28,433 nt of DNA from an uncultured beta proteobacterium (GCA_902826155.1 CADEDU010000014.1:79212-107644), one strand, 5' to 3'. Shown: positions 16,854 to 27,188, numbered from the stretch's first letter. Made by a program: numbers and translations. Notes: generated from the letters alone by a model not told the origin.

Positions 16854-17768
16854 CTAACCCGCGAACCGCGGCTCGGGTACGCCGCGAATCCCCAGGCCGC
16901 TGATGCGAAACAGCGAGCCGGCGCCGAACTGCGGCTTGACCTCCACCGCGAAGTGATCGTGCACCGCCGGATGGTCCACGCGGCCCATCGACGTCACGTA
17001 GATCTCGTCGAGCTTGTCGCCGCCGAAATTGACGCTGGTGATGTTGCGTACCGGCATGCCGATCTTGCGTTCGATCGTGCCGTCGGGCGCGTAGCGCACC
17101 AGATCGCCGGTCACGAGTTCGGCGTTCCACAGGCAGCCTTCGCTATCGACCGTGGAGCCATCCGCGATGCCCGGCGCGCCCTTGCTCGATACGAACGTGC
17201 GTTTGTTCGAGAGCGTGCCGGCATCGAGGTCGTAGTCCCACGCCCAGTATTCCTGCTGGAACGTGTCGGTGAGATAGAACGTCTTGTCGTCGGGGCTCCA
17301 GCACGGGCCGTTGGTGCAGATGATGCCGCGATAGGCGAGCGTCACTTTCAGGTCCGGGTCGAGCCGCCACAGGCCGCAGATCGCAAGCTCTTCCTTGTCG
17401 TCCATGCCGCCGGCGAAGAACCGCCCGCGTCGATCGCACTTGCCGTCGTTCAGGCGCGTGCGCGGCTGGTCGGCGTCGACCTTCTCGATCAGCTCGAGCT
17501 TCTGGCTTGCGAAGTCGAAGAAATAGAAGCCGTCATCGAGCGCGAGCACCGCGCCGCCGCGCTGGCGCAGCGCCATCGCACCGACGTCGCGGGCGAGGCT
17601 CCAGTTCTCGACGCGACCCGATTTCGGATCCATGCGCCAGATCGAGGGTTTGCCCACGCGCCGTCCGGTGCCGTCGACCCAGTAGAGGCGACCTTCCTCG
17701 ATGTCCCACACCGGGCCTTCGCCCAGATAGTTGGCGCATTCGAGCACGCACTCGATCTTGTAGGGCAT
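16854..17768 (-). CDS. SMP-30/gluconolactonase/LRE family protein
   Basis: 304 residues, a six-bladed beta-propeller hydrolase that typically opens sugar lactones using a divalent metal. The expected metal ligands are visible: E17 in LGEGPVWD, Asn in ICTNGPCWSPDDKTFYLTDT, and Asp in GIADGSTVD. LNDGKCDRRGRFFAGGM and EGCLWNAE are also typical. The start at 17768 has GAGGAGA nine bases upstream; a longer open frame upstream is arginine-rich and not protein-like. It precedes the GMC oxidoreductase, consistent with a dehydrogenase-lactonase pair, although GMC enzymes may also act elsewhere. The substrate is unknown. Confidence 0.92.
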   Translation of the reverse strand: MPYKIECVLECANYLGEGPVWDIEEGRLYWVDGTGRRVGKPSIWRMDPKSGRVENWSLARDVGAMALRQRGGAVLALDDGFYFFDFASQKLELIEKVDADQPRTRLNDGKCDRRGRFFAGGMDDKEELAICGLWRLDPDLKVTLAYRGIICTNGPCWSPDDKTFYLTDTFQQEYWAWDYDLDAGTLSNKRTFVSSKGAPGIADGSTVDSEGCLWNAELVTGDLVRYAPDGTIERKIGMPVRNITSVNFGGDKLDEIYVTSMGRVDHPAVHDHFAVEVKPQFGAGSLFRISGLGIRGVPEPRFAG

Positions 17769-17950
17769 CGCGGCTGTCTCCTCGTCTGTTCGATCGCTCG
17801 CGTCGATCGTAACCGAAGGCAGCGATAACCGCGACGCACGCACACTGCCGGGCGCGCACGGCGCTGGTGTCGCGCTGCTCGGGACGACGTTCGGCGCGCG
17901 TGCGTCAGCGCGACGAGTGCTACGACGACTGCGATGGATCGTGCGCGCGA

Positions 17951-18820
17951 CTACCCCGCCGCGCTCGCTTCGTCGCGGATCATCTCCAGCAGCGAGGCGA
18001 GGTTGTCGCTGCGCACGCCGAGTTCGGCCTCGACGAGCGATTGAGCAAGCGGCCATTCGTGGCTGGGCGCTTGCGTGGATTGCAGCGCGTACAACTGCTC
18101 GGCAAGCGCGCCGATTGCGATGAGACGCACGGCGCGCTTGTTGACATGCAGCTTGCCCGCAGCCACACCCTCGTAGTTGTGGTGGTGCTGGATCGCCTCA
18201 CACAGCGCTTCGGGCAACTGCCAGCTGTTGGCCAGTGCGGCGCCGACGCGGGCGTGGTTCATGTCGTAGCGGGTGTTCTCGAGCAGCGTGATCGGTGCAC
18301 CTTCCTGCCGCGCCGAACCGTCGATGACGCCGGCATAGTCGGCGTACTTGGGCAATAGCACCGCCATCCCGCAATCGCGGAACAATCCATAGGTGTACGC
18401 GGTGTCGCGATCGACGCCGCTGAACTTCTTGGCGAGCGCACCTGAGAACGAAGCGACACCGGCGGCGATGCGCCACAGCAGGTCGAGCGATTTGGATTTG
18501 TCGACCGGAAACGCGCGTCGCAGCAGCAGGCCGGAGATCATGAACGCCATCGAGCGCAGGCCGAGAATGGTGCATGCCTGCTGCACCGTCGTCGCCTTGG
18601 TGCGCAATCCGTAGAACGGCGAGTTCACGGTCTTGAGCATCGCCGCCGACAGCGCGACGTCGGCGCTCACCAGGCCGCTGATCTTGCGAAAGTCCGGGTC
18701 GTCGGCGCGCATCTCCTCCATGAAGTCGACGATGATGCGCGGGCAGGGCGGAATGCCGGTCTCCTTGACCAGACTCTCCACCTCCGGATCGACGTTGCGG
18801 CTGGCGGCTTCGACACTCAT
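17951..18820 (-). CDS. HDOD domain protein
   Basis: 289 residues, cytoplasmic. The HDOD core (about 20-215) is recognised by GIPPCPRIIVDFMEEM, ISGLVSADVALSAAMLKTVNSPFYG, the helix pattern TTVQQACTILGLRSM, and the region GLFRDCGMAVL...TRYDMNHARVGAALANSWQLPEALCEAIQHHHNY. There is no attached GGDEF, EAL or receiver domain. HDOD proteins are signalling or regulatory relatives of HD-domain phosphohydrolases that usually lack full catalytic residues. GGAG lies six bases before ATG 18820. It is 182 bases upstream of the SMP-30 gene and 123 bases downstream of the MetE-like gene, so it is probably expressed on its own. Confidence 0.92.
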   Translation of the reverse strand: MSVEAASRNVDPEVESLVKETGIPPCPRIIVDFMEEMRADDPDFRKISGLVSADVALSAAMLKTVNSPFYGLRTKATTVQQACTILGLRSMAFMISGLLLRRAFPVDKSKSLDLLWRIAAGVASFSGALAKKFSGVDRDTAYTYGLFRDCGMAVLLPKYADYAGVIDGSARQEGAPITLLENTRYDMNHARVGAALANSWQLPEALCEAIQHHHNYEGVAAGKLHVNKRAVRLIAIGALAEQLYALQSTQAPSHEWPLAQSLVEAELGVRSDNLASLLEMIRDEASAAG

Positions 18821-18943
18821 GCGGATCTCCGGGAGTCGGGGCGTGGCGAGGGTGTGTTCGCCCCCTCCAGGGGATCGGCAGGCACCGCGGCCGACTTGAG
18901 CGGCGAGCGCGTGCGGCGCAGTTCGAGCGTGAACTATTGGACG

Positions 18944-20113
18944 CTAACCGAACAACGCACCCTTCGGATCCGCGGCCAGCACGTCCACCTCAGGCAGCCC
19001 GAGTTCCTTGCGCACGATGTTCGTGCCGCGCACCAGCGAGACCATCTTGTAGAACGCGTGCACGCGGCTCATGCCTTGCCGGCCGAAGCCGCAATCGGTC
19101 GAGACGAGCAGGCGCTCGGCGGGAATGTGTTGCAGCGCCTTGCGGATAAGCGCAGCGACCTGTTCTGGCCGCTCCACCTGTAAGGTGCGATGGCTGATCA
19201 CGCCGATGCAGATCTTCTTGTCGGCGCTCACCGCTTTGCCGATGTCCTCGAATTCCGCCCCGCCGTTCTCCGCGCCTTCGAAGGTGAGCACGTCGACTTC
19301 CAGCCGGTTGAGGTAGGGCAGGGCGTTGATGTAGCGGCGCGCGACGGTTTCGGTGCGTTGCGCCGCCGGATTGCCCCAACAGGTGTGGCACCAGATCTCG
19401 GTCTTGTCGCGCAGCCCGCGCACTTCGCGGTTGAACGCTTCAACCAGGAAATCGCCGGTCCACTCCTTGTCGTCGATGATGCCGACCGTGCCGTGAATCG
19501 ATGGCTCCTCCACCTGGATCACCGGACAGCCCGCATCGGCAAGCTCGTGAAGTTCTTCGTTCATCACTGCCGACATGTCGAGCAGGAGCTTGCGCCGGTC
19601 CTTGTAGTAGGTGTCGTGCAGGCCGCCGGTGAGTACCTGCGCGCTGATCGCGCCGAACTTCACCGGCGCGCGCGTCAGCCGCTGGGCGGTTTTCCAGACG
19701 CGCGCGTACTCGAGCGGCCCGCGCTTGAGCGGCCCCACGACTTCAGGCAGCACGCGCGCTTCGAGCACCTCGAACATCAGGTCGCCCGGCTGCTTGTCGC
19801 GGCTCGACGGCGTGCTGCCGCGGCCGACGTAGTAACCGGCGAGCCCCTGCACGCGCTCGGCCGGATAGCCGAACCAGGAGCGACCGCCCATGTCGCAATC
19901 GCAGCGGGCGTCGCCGTCGGTGAGCAGATCGAGCCCGGCGCGTTGCTGATCGACGATATGGCTGGCCACGCCGTCGGTGTACTGCTCGCGAAACCCCACT
20001 TCGGTCATCGCGAGCGAGAACGGCCGGCCCAGCAGGTTCACGTTGAACCACGATGGGCGCGGCAGTGAGCCGGTGATCGTGGTGAGCAGCGGTTTGTTCG
20101 ATACGGTGAGCAT
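18944..20113 (-). CDS. Cobalamin-independent methionine synthase (MetE C-terminal) family protein
   Basis: 389 residues, corresponding to the catalytic C-terminal TIM barrel of MetE alone. The zinc ligands expected for this family are visible: H243 and C245 in WCHTCWGN, E279 in LTFEGAENG, and C341 in STDCGFGR. The N-terminus carries TTITGSLPRPSWF, typical of the family. The open frame extends 122 codons upstream, but that extension is proline/arginine-rich; ATG 20113 begins the homologous sequence. Stand-alone forms like this are often not housekeeping methionine synthases and may transfer methyl groups from other donors. No methionine-pathway gene is next to it. Confidence 0.9.
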   Translation of the reverse strand: MLTVSNKPLLTTITGSLPRPSWFNVNLLGRPFSLAMTEVGFREQYTDGVASHIVDQQRAGLDLLTDGDARCDCDMGGRSWFGYPAERVQGLAGYYVGRGSTPSSRDKQPGDLMFEVLEARVLPEVVGPLKRGPLEYARVWKTAQRLTRAPVKFGAISAQVLTGGLHDTYYKDRRKLLLDMSAVMNEELHELADAGCPVIQVEEPSIHGTVGIIDDKEWTGDFLVEAFNREVRGLRDKTEIWCHTCWGNPAAQRTETVARRYINALPYLNRLEVDVLTFEGAENGGAEFEDIGKAVSADKKICIGVISHRTLQVERPEQVAALIRKALQHIPAERLLVSTDCGFGRQGMSRVHAFYKMVSLVRGTNIVRKELGLPEVDVLAADPKGALFG

Positions 20114-20447
20114 TGAGCGGGCTCCGGCGAGGGCGTGGTGGGTCGGCAGGCGGGTGCGAGACGATCGTACGAAACGAGTGTGCGGCGCCGATGGCGCGCG
20201 ATCCGGCGATTCTAGGTGAGCGTCGACCGTGCACGTGCGACATGGTCTTGGGTACGTATGCCCACATCGGGGCTCTCGAAGGCTGACACCGGATGCCAGC
20301 GTGTAACCGGACTGACGCGTGGGTCCGTGCGATTCGTGATCGCTGCCTCGACGATCGGTGTGCGTAGCATCGATCGAGCCGTTCGGCCGCGTCAGGACCG
20401 GTATGATCGACGCTGCTGTTCGAGGTGCAAGGGGCGCAGGGGGTGTG
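20114..20447. other. Divergent intergenic region, MetE-like / esterase
   Basis: 334 bases between divergent starts. I see no strong inverted repeat, riboswitch-like conserved core or small gene here. AGGGGG just before 20448 serves the esterase. Upstream in-frame codons of both neighbours run into this region but give low-complexity protein. Confidence 0.5.
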
Positions 20448-21395
20448 ATGTTGTGCAGGGTGGCGGCACGCGTTGCCATGGTGCTTGGTGTGCTCTTCGG
20501 AGCAGCAATCGGAGTCCCCGCCCTCGCCGGCGAGCTGCGACGCGAGGTCGTCGCATCGCCCAGCCTGGGGCGCGATCTTCCCTACCTCGTCTATACGCCC
20601 GACGGCTACGAGCGCGGATCCGAGCGCTATCCCGTGCTCTACCTGCTGCATGGCGCGGCCGACAACGAACGGACCTGGGTCGAGCGCGGATTGATTCGCG
20701 AGAAGGTGGATCAGCTGATCGAGAGCAGCGCGATTCCGGCCACGCTCATCGTCATGCCCGGATGCACCGGCTGCTGGTGGATCGATGGGCCGACCGCGAA
20801 AGCCGAGACGGCGTTCTGGTCCGACCTGGTGCCCGCGATCGAGCGACGCTATCGGACCATCGAATCGCGCCAGGGCCGCCTGCTCGCCGGACTGTCGGCA
20901 GGCGGATACGGTGTCGTCCGGTTCGTGATGCGCTATCCCGATCGATTCGCCGCGGCGGCCGCCTTCAGCCCGGCGATTTACGCTGGAACGCCGCCGCTTG
21001 CGTCGGCCGCGCGCAAGCATCCTGCCTTCGTGGATGAATCGGGCCAGTTCAAGCAGGAGGCGTGGGACGCGCTCAATTACCCGCGGCTGATCGATGGGTA
21101 TTTCGCCCAGCCCGCGCGCGTGCCGCTGTTTCTGGCTTCCGGCGACAATGACCGCATGGGCGCTGCGTTCGAATCGGCTCTGCTGTTCAAACGCATGATC
21201 GAGCGACAACCCGTCAGCGTCGAGTTGCGCATCGTCGATGGGGGTCACAACTGGGCGGTATGGGCCACCGTGATCGACGAGGCGATGCGTTACATGTATC
21301 GGTTCGCGTCGCGGCCCAGAGCCGGAATCGGGCAGCCGGGTTCGACGTCGGCCGCGGCGGAATCGCGAACCAGTGCTGCATCGGTGCAGGACTAA
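20448..21395 (+). CDS. Secreted alpha/beta-hydrolase, esterase D-like
   Basis: 315 residues with a signal peptide (about 1-28, ending PALAGE). The fold is that of the esterase D/enterochelin-esterase group: PVLYLLHGAADNERTW (oxyanion region), the nucleophile S150 in GLSAGGYG, an acid at D233/D235 in SGDNDRM, and H267 in DGGHNW. The last 30 residues are a low-complexity Ala/Ser tail. The frame opens at 20358, but ATG 20448 with AGGGGG upstream begins the signal peptide. It lies 78 bases upstream of opgC on the same strand. A role in removing or transferring acyl groups on envelope or extracellular glycans is possible from context. The substrate is unknown. Confidence 0.88.
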   Translation: MLCRVAARVAMVLGVLFGAAIGVPALAGELRREVVASPSLGRDLPYLVYTPDGYERGSERYPVLYLLHGAADNERTWVERGLIREKVDQLIESSAIPATLIVMPGCTGCWWIDGPTAKAETAFWSDLVPAIERRYRTIESRQGRLLAGLSAGGYGVVRFVMRYPDRFAAAAAFSPAIYAGTPPLASAARKHPAFVDESGQFKQEAWDALNYPRLIDGYFAQPARVPLFLASGDNDRMGAAFESALLFKRMIERQPVSVELRIVDGGHNWAVWATVIDEAMRYMYRFASRPRAGIGQPGSTSAAAESRTSAASVQD

Positions 21396-21473
21396 GCTTG
21401 CAACTACCACCAGCGGCGATTGCTGCAACGGGGCGCTGGTCGGAATCTTGAATCGCTGTCGGCGGAGTCAGTC

Positions 21474-22565
21474 ATGACGCGTAGCGTCAACGCGATCGAC
21501 TTCTGGCGTGGCTTCGCGCTGGTCACGATCTTCATCAACCACGTTCCGGGTATCTGGTACGAGCGGTTGACGCACCGCAACCTCTCGCTCTCCGATTCGG
21601 CCGAGCTGTTCGTGTTTCTGGCGGGTTGGTCGCTGCGGTACGCGGCACAGGGCCGACAGGCGCCGGTGCCGGCCGATCAGCTCGTGATGCGCCTCGCCGG
21701 GCGGGCCTTCACGATCTATGCCGCCCATCTGCTGATCGTGCTGATCGCGATCGCGATGCTGGCAACCGCGTCGCGGCTCCTGAACAACCCGCTGTTGCTC
21801 GAATGGCACAACGCCGCGGCGGTCTTCTTCGATCCGGTCGATACGCACATCGGGCTGGTGCTGCTCACCCACCAGCTCGGCTACTTCGACATCCTGCCGC
21901 TCTATGTCGTGCTGATGCTGTTCGCGCCTGCGATCGTTTTGATCGACCGCTGGATGCCGCGCGCGTTGCTGCCGCTGTCGCTGCTGATCTACTTCGGTGC
22001 GCTGTTGAGCTCGTTCAATCTGCCTACCTGGCCTACTCATGGGGAGTGGTTCTTCAGTCCGCTGTGCTGGCAGCTCGTGTTCGTGCTCGGATTCGTGTTG
22101 GCCGATACGGACCGCTCGCCCGGCAGGCAGGTGCAGGCACACATCGTGAAGCTCAGGTGGATTGCGCTGCCGATCGTGCTTGGCGCGGCGCTGCTGATCC
22201 GCTTCCGCTGGCTGCCCGAAGCCGTCAACATGCCCGAACCGAAGCTGCTGTTCATCGCGCACAAGACGTTCGTGACCCCGCTGCGGCTGATCCAGTTCCT
22301 GGCCCTGGTCGCAGTGGCGTCAGTGCTGTTTCCGTTCATCGCGCGTGCAATCCCGCGGGCCGTAGCCGTCCTGTCGATGCTCGGGCGCAACTCCCTGCAC
22401 GTCTTCTGCGCCGGATCCGTGCTCAGCCTCGCGGGGCAGTTGCTGCGCTTCCGTTTCCATGGGAATCTCGCGGTGGATACCGTTCTGGTCGTCACCGGCA
22501 TAGCCTTGATGTGTTTGGTGGCGTGGCTCGCGGAATGGCGCACGAGGGTGCAGAGGGCTGCATGA
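21474..22565 (+). CDS. opgC: OpgC family membrane acyltransferase
   Basis: 363 residues, polytopic inner-membrane protein with about ten membrane segments. The N-terminus VNAIDFWRGFALVTIFINHVPG and SLSDSAELFVFLAGW are characteristic of OpgC, which adds succinyl groups to osmoregulated periplasmic glucans. GRNSLHVFCAGSVLSL near the end is also typical of the acyltransferase-3 superfamily. The start at 21474 is chosen because it begins the family N-terminus; an upstream in-frame ATG at 21420 is less likely. The stop TGA overlaps the next start (ATGA at 22562-22565), so translation of the SGNH gene is probably coupled. The true acyl donor and acceptor here are not known. Confidence 0.9.
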   Translation: MTRSVNAIDFWRGFALVTIFINHVPGIWYERLTHRNLSLSDSAELFVFLAGWSLRYAAQGRQAPVPADQLVMRLAGRAFTIYAAHLLIVLIAIAMLATASRLLNNPLLLEWHNAAAVFFDPVDTHIGLVLLTHQLGYFDILPLYVVLMLFAPAIVLIDRWMPRALLPLSLLIYFGALLSSFNLPTWPTHGEWFFSPLCWQLVFVLGFVLADTDRSPGRQVQAHIVKLRWIALPIVLGAALLIRFRWLPEAVNMPEPKLLFIAHKTFVTPLRLIQFLALVAVASVLFPFIARAIPRAVAVLSMLGRNSLHVFCAGSVLSLAGQLLRFRFHGNLAVDTVLVVTGIALMCLVAWLAEWRTRVQRAA

Positions 22566-23365
22566 TCAAGACCATCACGATCGTAGCGCTCGCCGCCGCG
22601 CTGGCACTGCCCGGCGCGCGCCCTGTGGTTGCGCAGGGCCCTTCGCCGATCGCACCGTTGCCCAAGGAATGCGTCGCCGCCGGGCTCGGCGTCTCGCCGA
22701 CGTCTTTGCCCAACACGCTGGCTGCGCTCAAGGAGCGCAAGCGCATCCGCATTCTCGCCATCGGCGGTACGTCGGCCTCGTTGCGCGGCGCCGTATCGGG
22801 CGGGCACTACGCTGCAGTGGAGCGTCTGCTCGAGACGGCGTTCCGCGGCGTGAATGTCGAGATCGTGCATCGCGGCGTTTCCGGCGAGCTCGCGACCAAT
22901 GCCGCCGAGCGCATCAAGACCGACGTGGCGCTTCTCCGGATCGATCTGGTGCTATGGCAGATCGGCACCGCCGACGTACTCGCCCGCGTGCCGGTCGACG
23001 AGTTCAAGGCGGGCGTGGCCGAGGCGCTTGGTTGGCTCAAGGGGCACAACATCGACGTGATCCTGATCGGCCTGCGTTACGCGCGCAGCATGATCAGCGA
23101 CGAGCACTACCAGCTCACCAGGACAGCCGTGCGCGAGGTGGCGAAGGAGCAGAACGTGCTGCGGATCGGCCGGTACGAAGCCGAGGAAACATTCGCGAGC
23201 GTTCGCGGTGCGCAAGCCGCGCCGATCAGCGAGATCGAGGCGACCGAGGCGAGCGATGCCTGTACCGCGGAGTACCTGGCTCGCGCGATCGCTGCCGGGC
23301 TCTTTCTGCGTGACGCGCTGCCTTCGGATCGTCCTGGCCCCTCGCGTCCTGCTCCAACTCGCTAG
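22562..23365 (+). CDS. SGNH/GDSL-hydrolase-like exported protein
   Basis: 267 residues with a signal peptide (about 1-25, ending VVAQG). The SGNH block I appears as RILAIGGTSAS, with S71 as the likely nucleophile in GGTS. Block III is replaced by WQIGTADV, where most relatives have GTND. The expected C-terminal D-x-x-H is not apparent: the corresponding region reads EASDACTAEYLARAI without histidine. It may therefore be a degenerate enzyme, or my alignment of the end may be wrong. It overlaps opgC by four bases. Acyltransferases of the OpgC type with an SGNH partner suggest glycan acylation. Its stop codon shares the bases CTAG with the stop of the convergent MATE gene. Confidence 0.8.
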   Translation: MIKTITIVALAAALALPGARPVVAQGPSPIAPLPKECVAAGLGVSPTSLPNTLAALKERKRIRILAIGGTSASLRGAVSGGHYAAVERLLETAFRGVNVEIVHRGVSGELATNAAERIKTDVALLRIDLVLWQIGTADVLARVPVDEFKAGVAEALGWLKGHNIDVILIGLRYARSMISDEHYQLTRTAVREVAKEQNVLRIGRYEAEETFASVRGAQAAPISEIEATEASDACTAEYLARAIAAGLFLRDALPSDRPGPSRPAPTR

Positions 23366-24722
23366 GGGCGACTGACACGTAGCTCCCAGCGACTCGCGTA
23401 CATCGCCACCACCGCTGCGATTCCGTACGCCACCATGCCGATCGCCGCAACAGCGAATACGCGCGCCGGCGTGGCGCCGGCTTGCATCACCCACAGCGCT
23501 CCCGCGACCACTGTGACCAGGCGCGTCGACTGCGCGAGCACCAGCGGCAGGATGCGTCCCGATCCTTGCGATGCGAAGTACAGGCAGTGTGCCATCCCGA
23601 ACAACGCGAAGGCCGGGCCGGCGATGCGCAGATAGTCGTTGGCGGCGGCGAGCACGATGGGGTCGTTCGTGAACATGCGCGACCACAGGCCCGGTGCGAG
23701 CGCGACCGTCAGACCGATCACTCCGGTGAGCGCGAAGGCGAGGGCGGCGGCGATCCAGGCGACACGCCGCGCACGCGCCACCTCACCGGCCCCGATCGCG
23801 ATCCCGACCATCGAAGTCGCGGCCACGCCGATCGCGAACGTGATCGGAATGAGCAGCAGCTCGAGCCGCGAGCCGATGCCGTATCCGGCGAGCGCGTCCG
23901 CCGAGAGCCGCGATACCGCGTACGCCAGGATCAGCAACGTGGCGATCGCCTGAAACGCCGAGAAGCACGCGAGCGCGCCGACTTTGAGGATGTCGTGGAA
24001 CAGGTGCCGCTCGAGCAGCGCGAAGTTCCAGTTCAGCCGGACCGGTGCGTGGCGCGAATGCAGGAACGCGAGCAGCGCAAGCGCGGCGCAGGTGTTGGCC
24101 ACGACTGCGCCGAGGCCCACGCCCTGCATTCCAAGGCGCGGCAGGCCGGCCAGGCCCAGACCGAACGCGCCGCCGACCGCGACTTGCAACACCGCGATGA
24201 GCAGCAACGCCGCCGCCGGCACACGCATGTTGCCGGTGCCGCGCACCACCGACGCGAGCGCCTGCGCCAGCCAGATCGCGATGGCACCCAGAAACACCGA
24301 GCGCGCGTACGCGACCGCTTCATCGAGCACCGCGCCTGTGCCGCCGAGCGCGCTGAAGATCGGCCGCGCGAAGCCCATGACGATGAGCGAGAACAGCAGG
24401 CCGGCAACCAGTGCGATGACCACCGCGTGCAGCGCCAGCGCGGAGGCGCGCTCGCGGTCGTTGGCGCCGATGGCACGGGCTACCGCCGATGAGATGCCGC
24501 CGCCCATCGCGCCGGTGGCCATCATCTGCAGCAGCATCACCACCGGAAACACGAGTGCCATCGCGGCGAGCGGCGCAGTGCCCAGCACGCCGACGTACGC
24601 GGTCTCGGCGACGGTGATCGCCGAGGTGGCGAGCATCGATATGGCGTTCGGGATGCTCAGCCGGACGAGCGTGGGCAGGATCGGCGCGCTGAGCAATGCC
24701 GATCGGCCGGCGCTCGCGCCGA

Positions 24723-24726
<4 letters not shown>
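23362..24726 (-). CDS. MATE family efflux transporter
   Basis: 454 residues with about twelve membrane segments in two related halves, the pattern of MATE (NorM-like) sodium- or proton-driven multidrug exporters. Typical stretches are [55 protein letters not shown] and, in the second half, [19 protein letters not shown]. The open frame continues upstream inside the thiolase gene, but that part is not protein-like. I start at GTG 24726-24724, which overlaps the thiolase stop (GTGA) and implies translational coupling. No ribosome binding site separate from the thiolase coding end is evident. The substrate is unknown. Confidence 0.88.
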
Positions 24727-25901
<1,175 letters not shown>

Positions 25902-25962
25902 GGAGGTTCCTCGTGGGGGTGGGATAGACGAGTGCGGGATGCGATCGGCGAAGTTTAGTCCA

Positions 25963-25976
25963 CCCCACGGGTGGGG
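25963..25976. promoter_or_regulatory. Inverted repeat upstream of thiolase (operator candidate)
   Basis: CCCCAC-GG-GTGGGG, 6-bp arms around two bases, lies 62 bases upstream of the thiolase start in the divergent region with XdhC. It may be a regulator site. No family assignment is possible. Confidence 0.35.
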
Positions 25977-26016
25977 GTAGTCCACAGCGCGGCGCGCGTT
26001 CGCCACCGTCGGGACC

Positions 26017-26038
26017 GATATAGCCGGCCGGATATAGC
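26017..26038. repeat. Direct repeat GATATAGC, two copies
   Basis: GATATAGC at 26017-26024 and 26031-26038, 14 bp apart, flanking CGGCCG. It lies in the thiolase/XdhC divergent promoter region, which holds no gene. Confidence 0.4.
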
Positions 26039-26142
26039 GCTCCCCTCTTGAAATCGCGCAAATCAAACCCAAAACTGCTGTGAATCTGCGCCGCCGGCTT
26101 GACCCGTCACGCCGCGCGGACTACCCTCGATCGTCATCTCAA

Positions 26143-26168
26143 GTCATTCACGCCCGTCATTCACGCCC
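26143..26168 (+). repeat. Tandem 13-bp duplication before xdhC
   Basis: GTCATTCACGCCC occurs twice head-to-tail (26143-26155 and 26156-26168), ending 12 bases before the XdhC start. A slipped-strand duplication in the leader is the simplest explanation. It could also form a repeated protein-binding site. Confidence 0.6.
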
Positions 26169-26180
26169 GGAAAAAAGCTC

Positions 26181-27188
26181 ATGGATAGCGTCGATCTCGA
26201 AGTCGTCAAGAGTGCGGTCAATTGGATGCAAGCCGGTCACGCCGTCACGCTGGTCACCATCGTCAAGACCTGGGGATCGGCCCCGCGTCCAGTCGGCGCC
26301 ATGACCGTCATCCGCGACGACGGGCATGTGATGGGCTCGGTGTCGGGCGGCTGCGTCGAAGACGATCTGATCGACAAGGTCAAATCGAAGCAGCTCGCGG
26401 TCACCAAACCCGAAGAGGCGATCTACGGTGTGACCACCGAGCAAGCCGCGCGTTTCGGTCTGCCGTGCGGCGGCACGCTTGAACTGGTGCTCGAGCCGAT
26501 CTCGGAGAAATCGAAGCTCAAGGAACTGCTCGAGATCATCGCCAAACACGAGCTGGTGGCGCGCTTCCTCGACATGAAGACCGGCGAGGTCACGCTGCAG
26601 TCCGGCAAATGGTCCGACGAGCTGAACTACGACGGCGCGACGCTGAAGACGGTGCACGGGCCGCGCTGGCGCCTGCTCATGATCGGCGGCGGGCAGGTGT
26701 CCCGCTATCTCGCCCAGATGGCGATGGCGCTCGACTATCACGTCACCGTGTGCGACCCGCGCGAGGAATACATGGACGAGTGGGACGTACCGAACGTCAC
26801 GCTCACCCGCAAGATGCCCGACGACGTCGTCGTGGAGATGAACATGGACGGGCATAGCGCAGTGGTCGCGCTCACCCACGATCCGAAGCTTGACGACATG
26901 GCGCTGCTCGAAGCGCTCAAGTCGCCGGCGTTCTACGTCGGTGCGCTCGGTTCGTCGAAGAACAACGACGCGCGGCGCAAGCGCCTGGCCGATTTCGATC
27001 TGTCGGCTCAGGAGATCGCGCGGCTGCGCGGACCGGTGGGGCTGAAGCTCGGCGGCAAGACGCCGCCGGAAATCGCGCTGTCGATCCTGGCCGAGATGAC
27101 GTGTGTCCGCCGCGGCGTGAAGCTCCCCGAGTTGGTCGCGCCTGAGAAAACCAACGTCACCGCCGGTTGCGCCGTACCGGCAACCTGA
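26181..27188 (+). CDS. XdhC family molybdenum-hydroxylase maturation factor
   Basis: 335 residues. The N-terminal XdhC/CoxI domain (about 10-105) shows TWGSAPRPVGAMTVI, GSVSGGCVEDDL and FGLPCGGTLEL. The C-terminal Rossmann-like XdhC domain (about 160-310) shows LLMIGGGQVSRYLAQMA, VCDPREEY, VVALTHDPKLDD and YVGALGSSKNN. Members bind molybdenum cofactor and help its sulfuration and insertion into xanthine dehydrogenase/CO dehydrogenase-type enzymes. The start at 26181 follows a tandem repeat and GGAAAAAAG. A MocA-like gene follows after 40 bases, completing a typical maturation pair, but no hydroxylase structural gene lies within the window. Confidence 0.93.
   Translation: MDSVDLEVVKSAVNWMQAGHAVTLVTIVKTWGSAPRPVGAMTVIRDDGHVMGSVSGGCVEDDLIDKVKSKQLAVTKPEEAIYGVTTEQAARFGLPCGGTLELVLEPISEKSKLKELLEIIAKHELVARFLDMKTGEVTLQSGKWSDELNYDGATLKTVHGPRWRLLMIGGGQVSRYLAQMAMALDYHVTVCDPREEYMDEWDVPNVTLTRKMPDDVVVEMNMDGHSAVVALTHDPKLDDMALLEALKSPAFYVGALGSSKNNDARRKRLADFDLSAQEIARLRGPVGLKLGGKTPPEIALSILAEMTCVRRGVKLPELVAPEKTNVTAGCAVPAT

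Noticed and set aside
19743..21428. Minus-strand frame of 561 codons
   Set aside because: It crosses the divergent promoter and the esterase gene in antisense and its composition is not protein-like.
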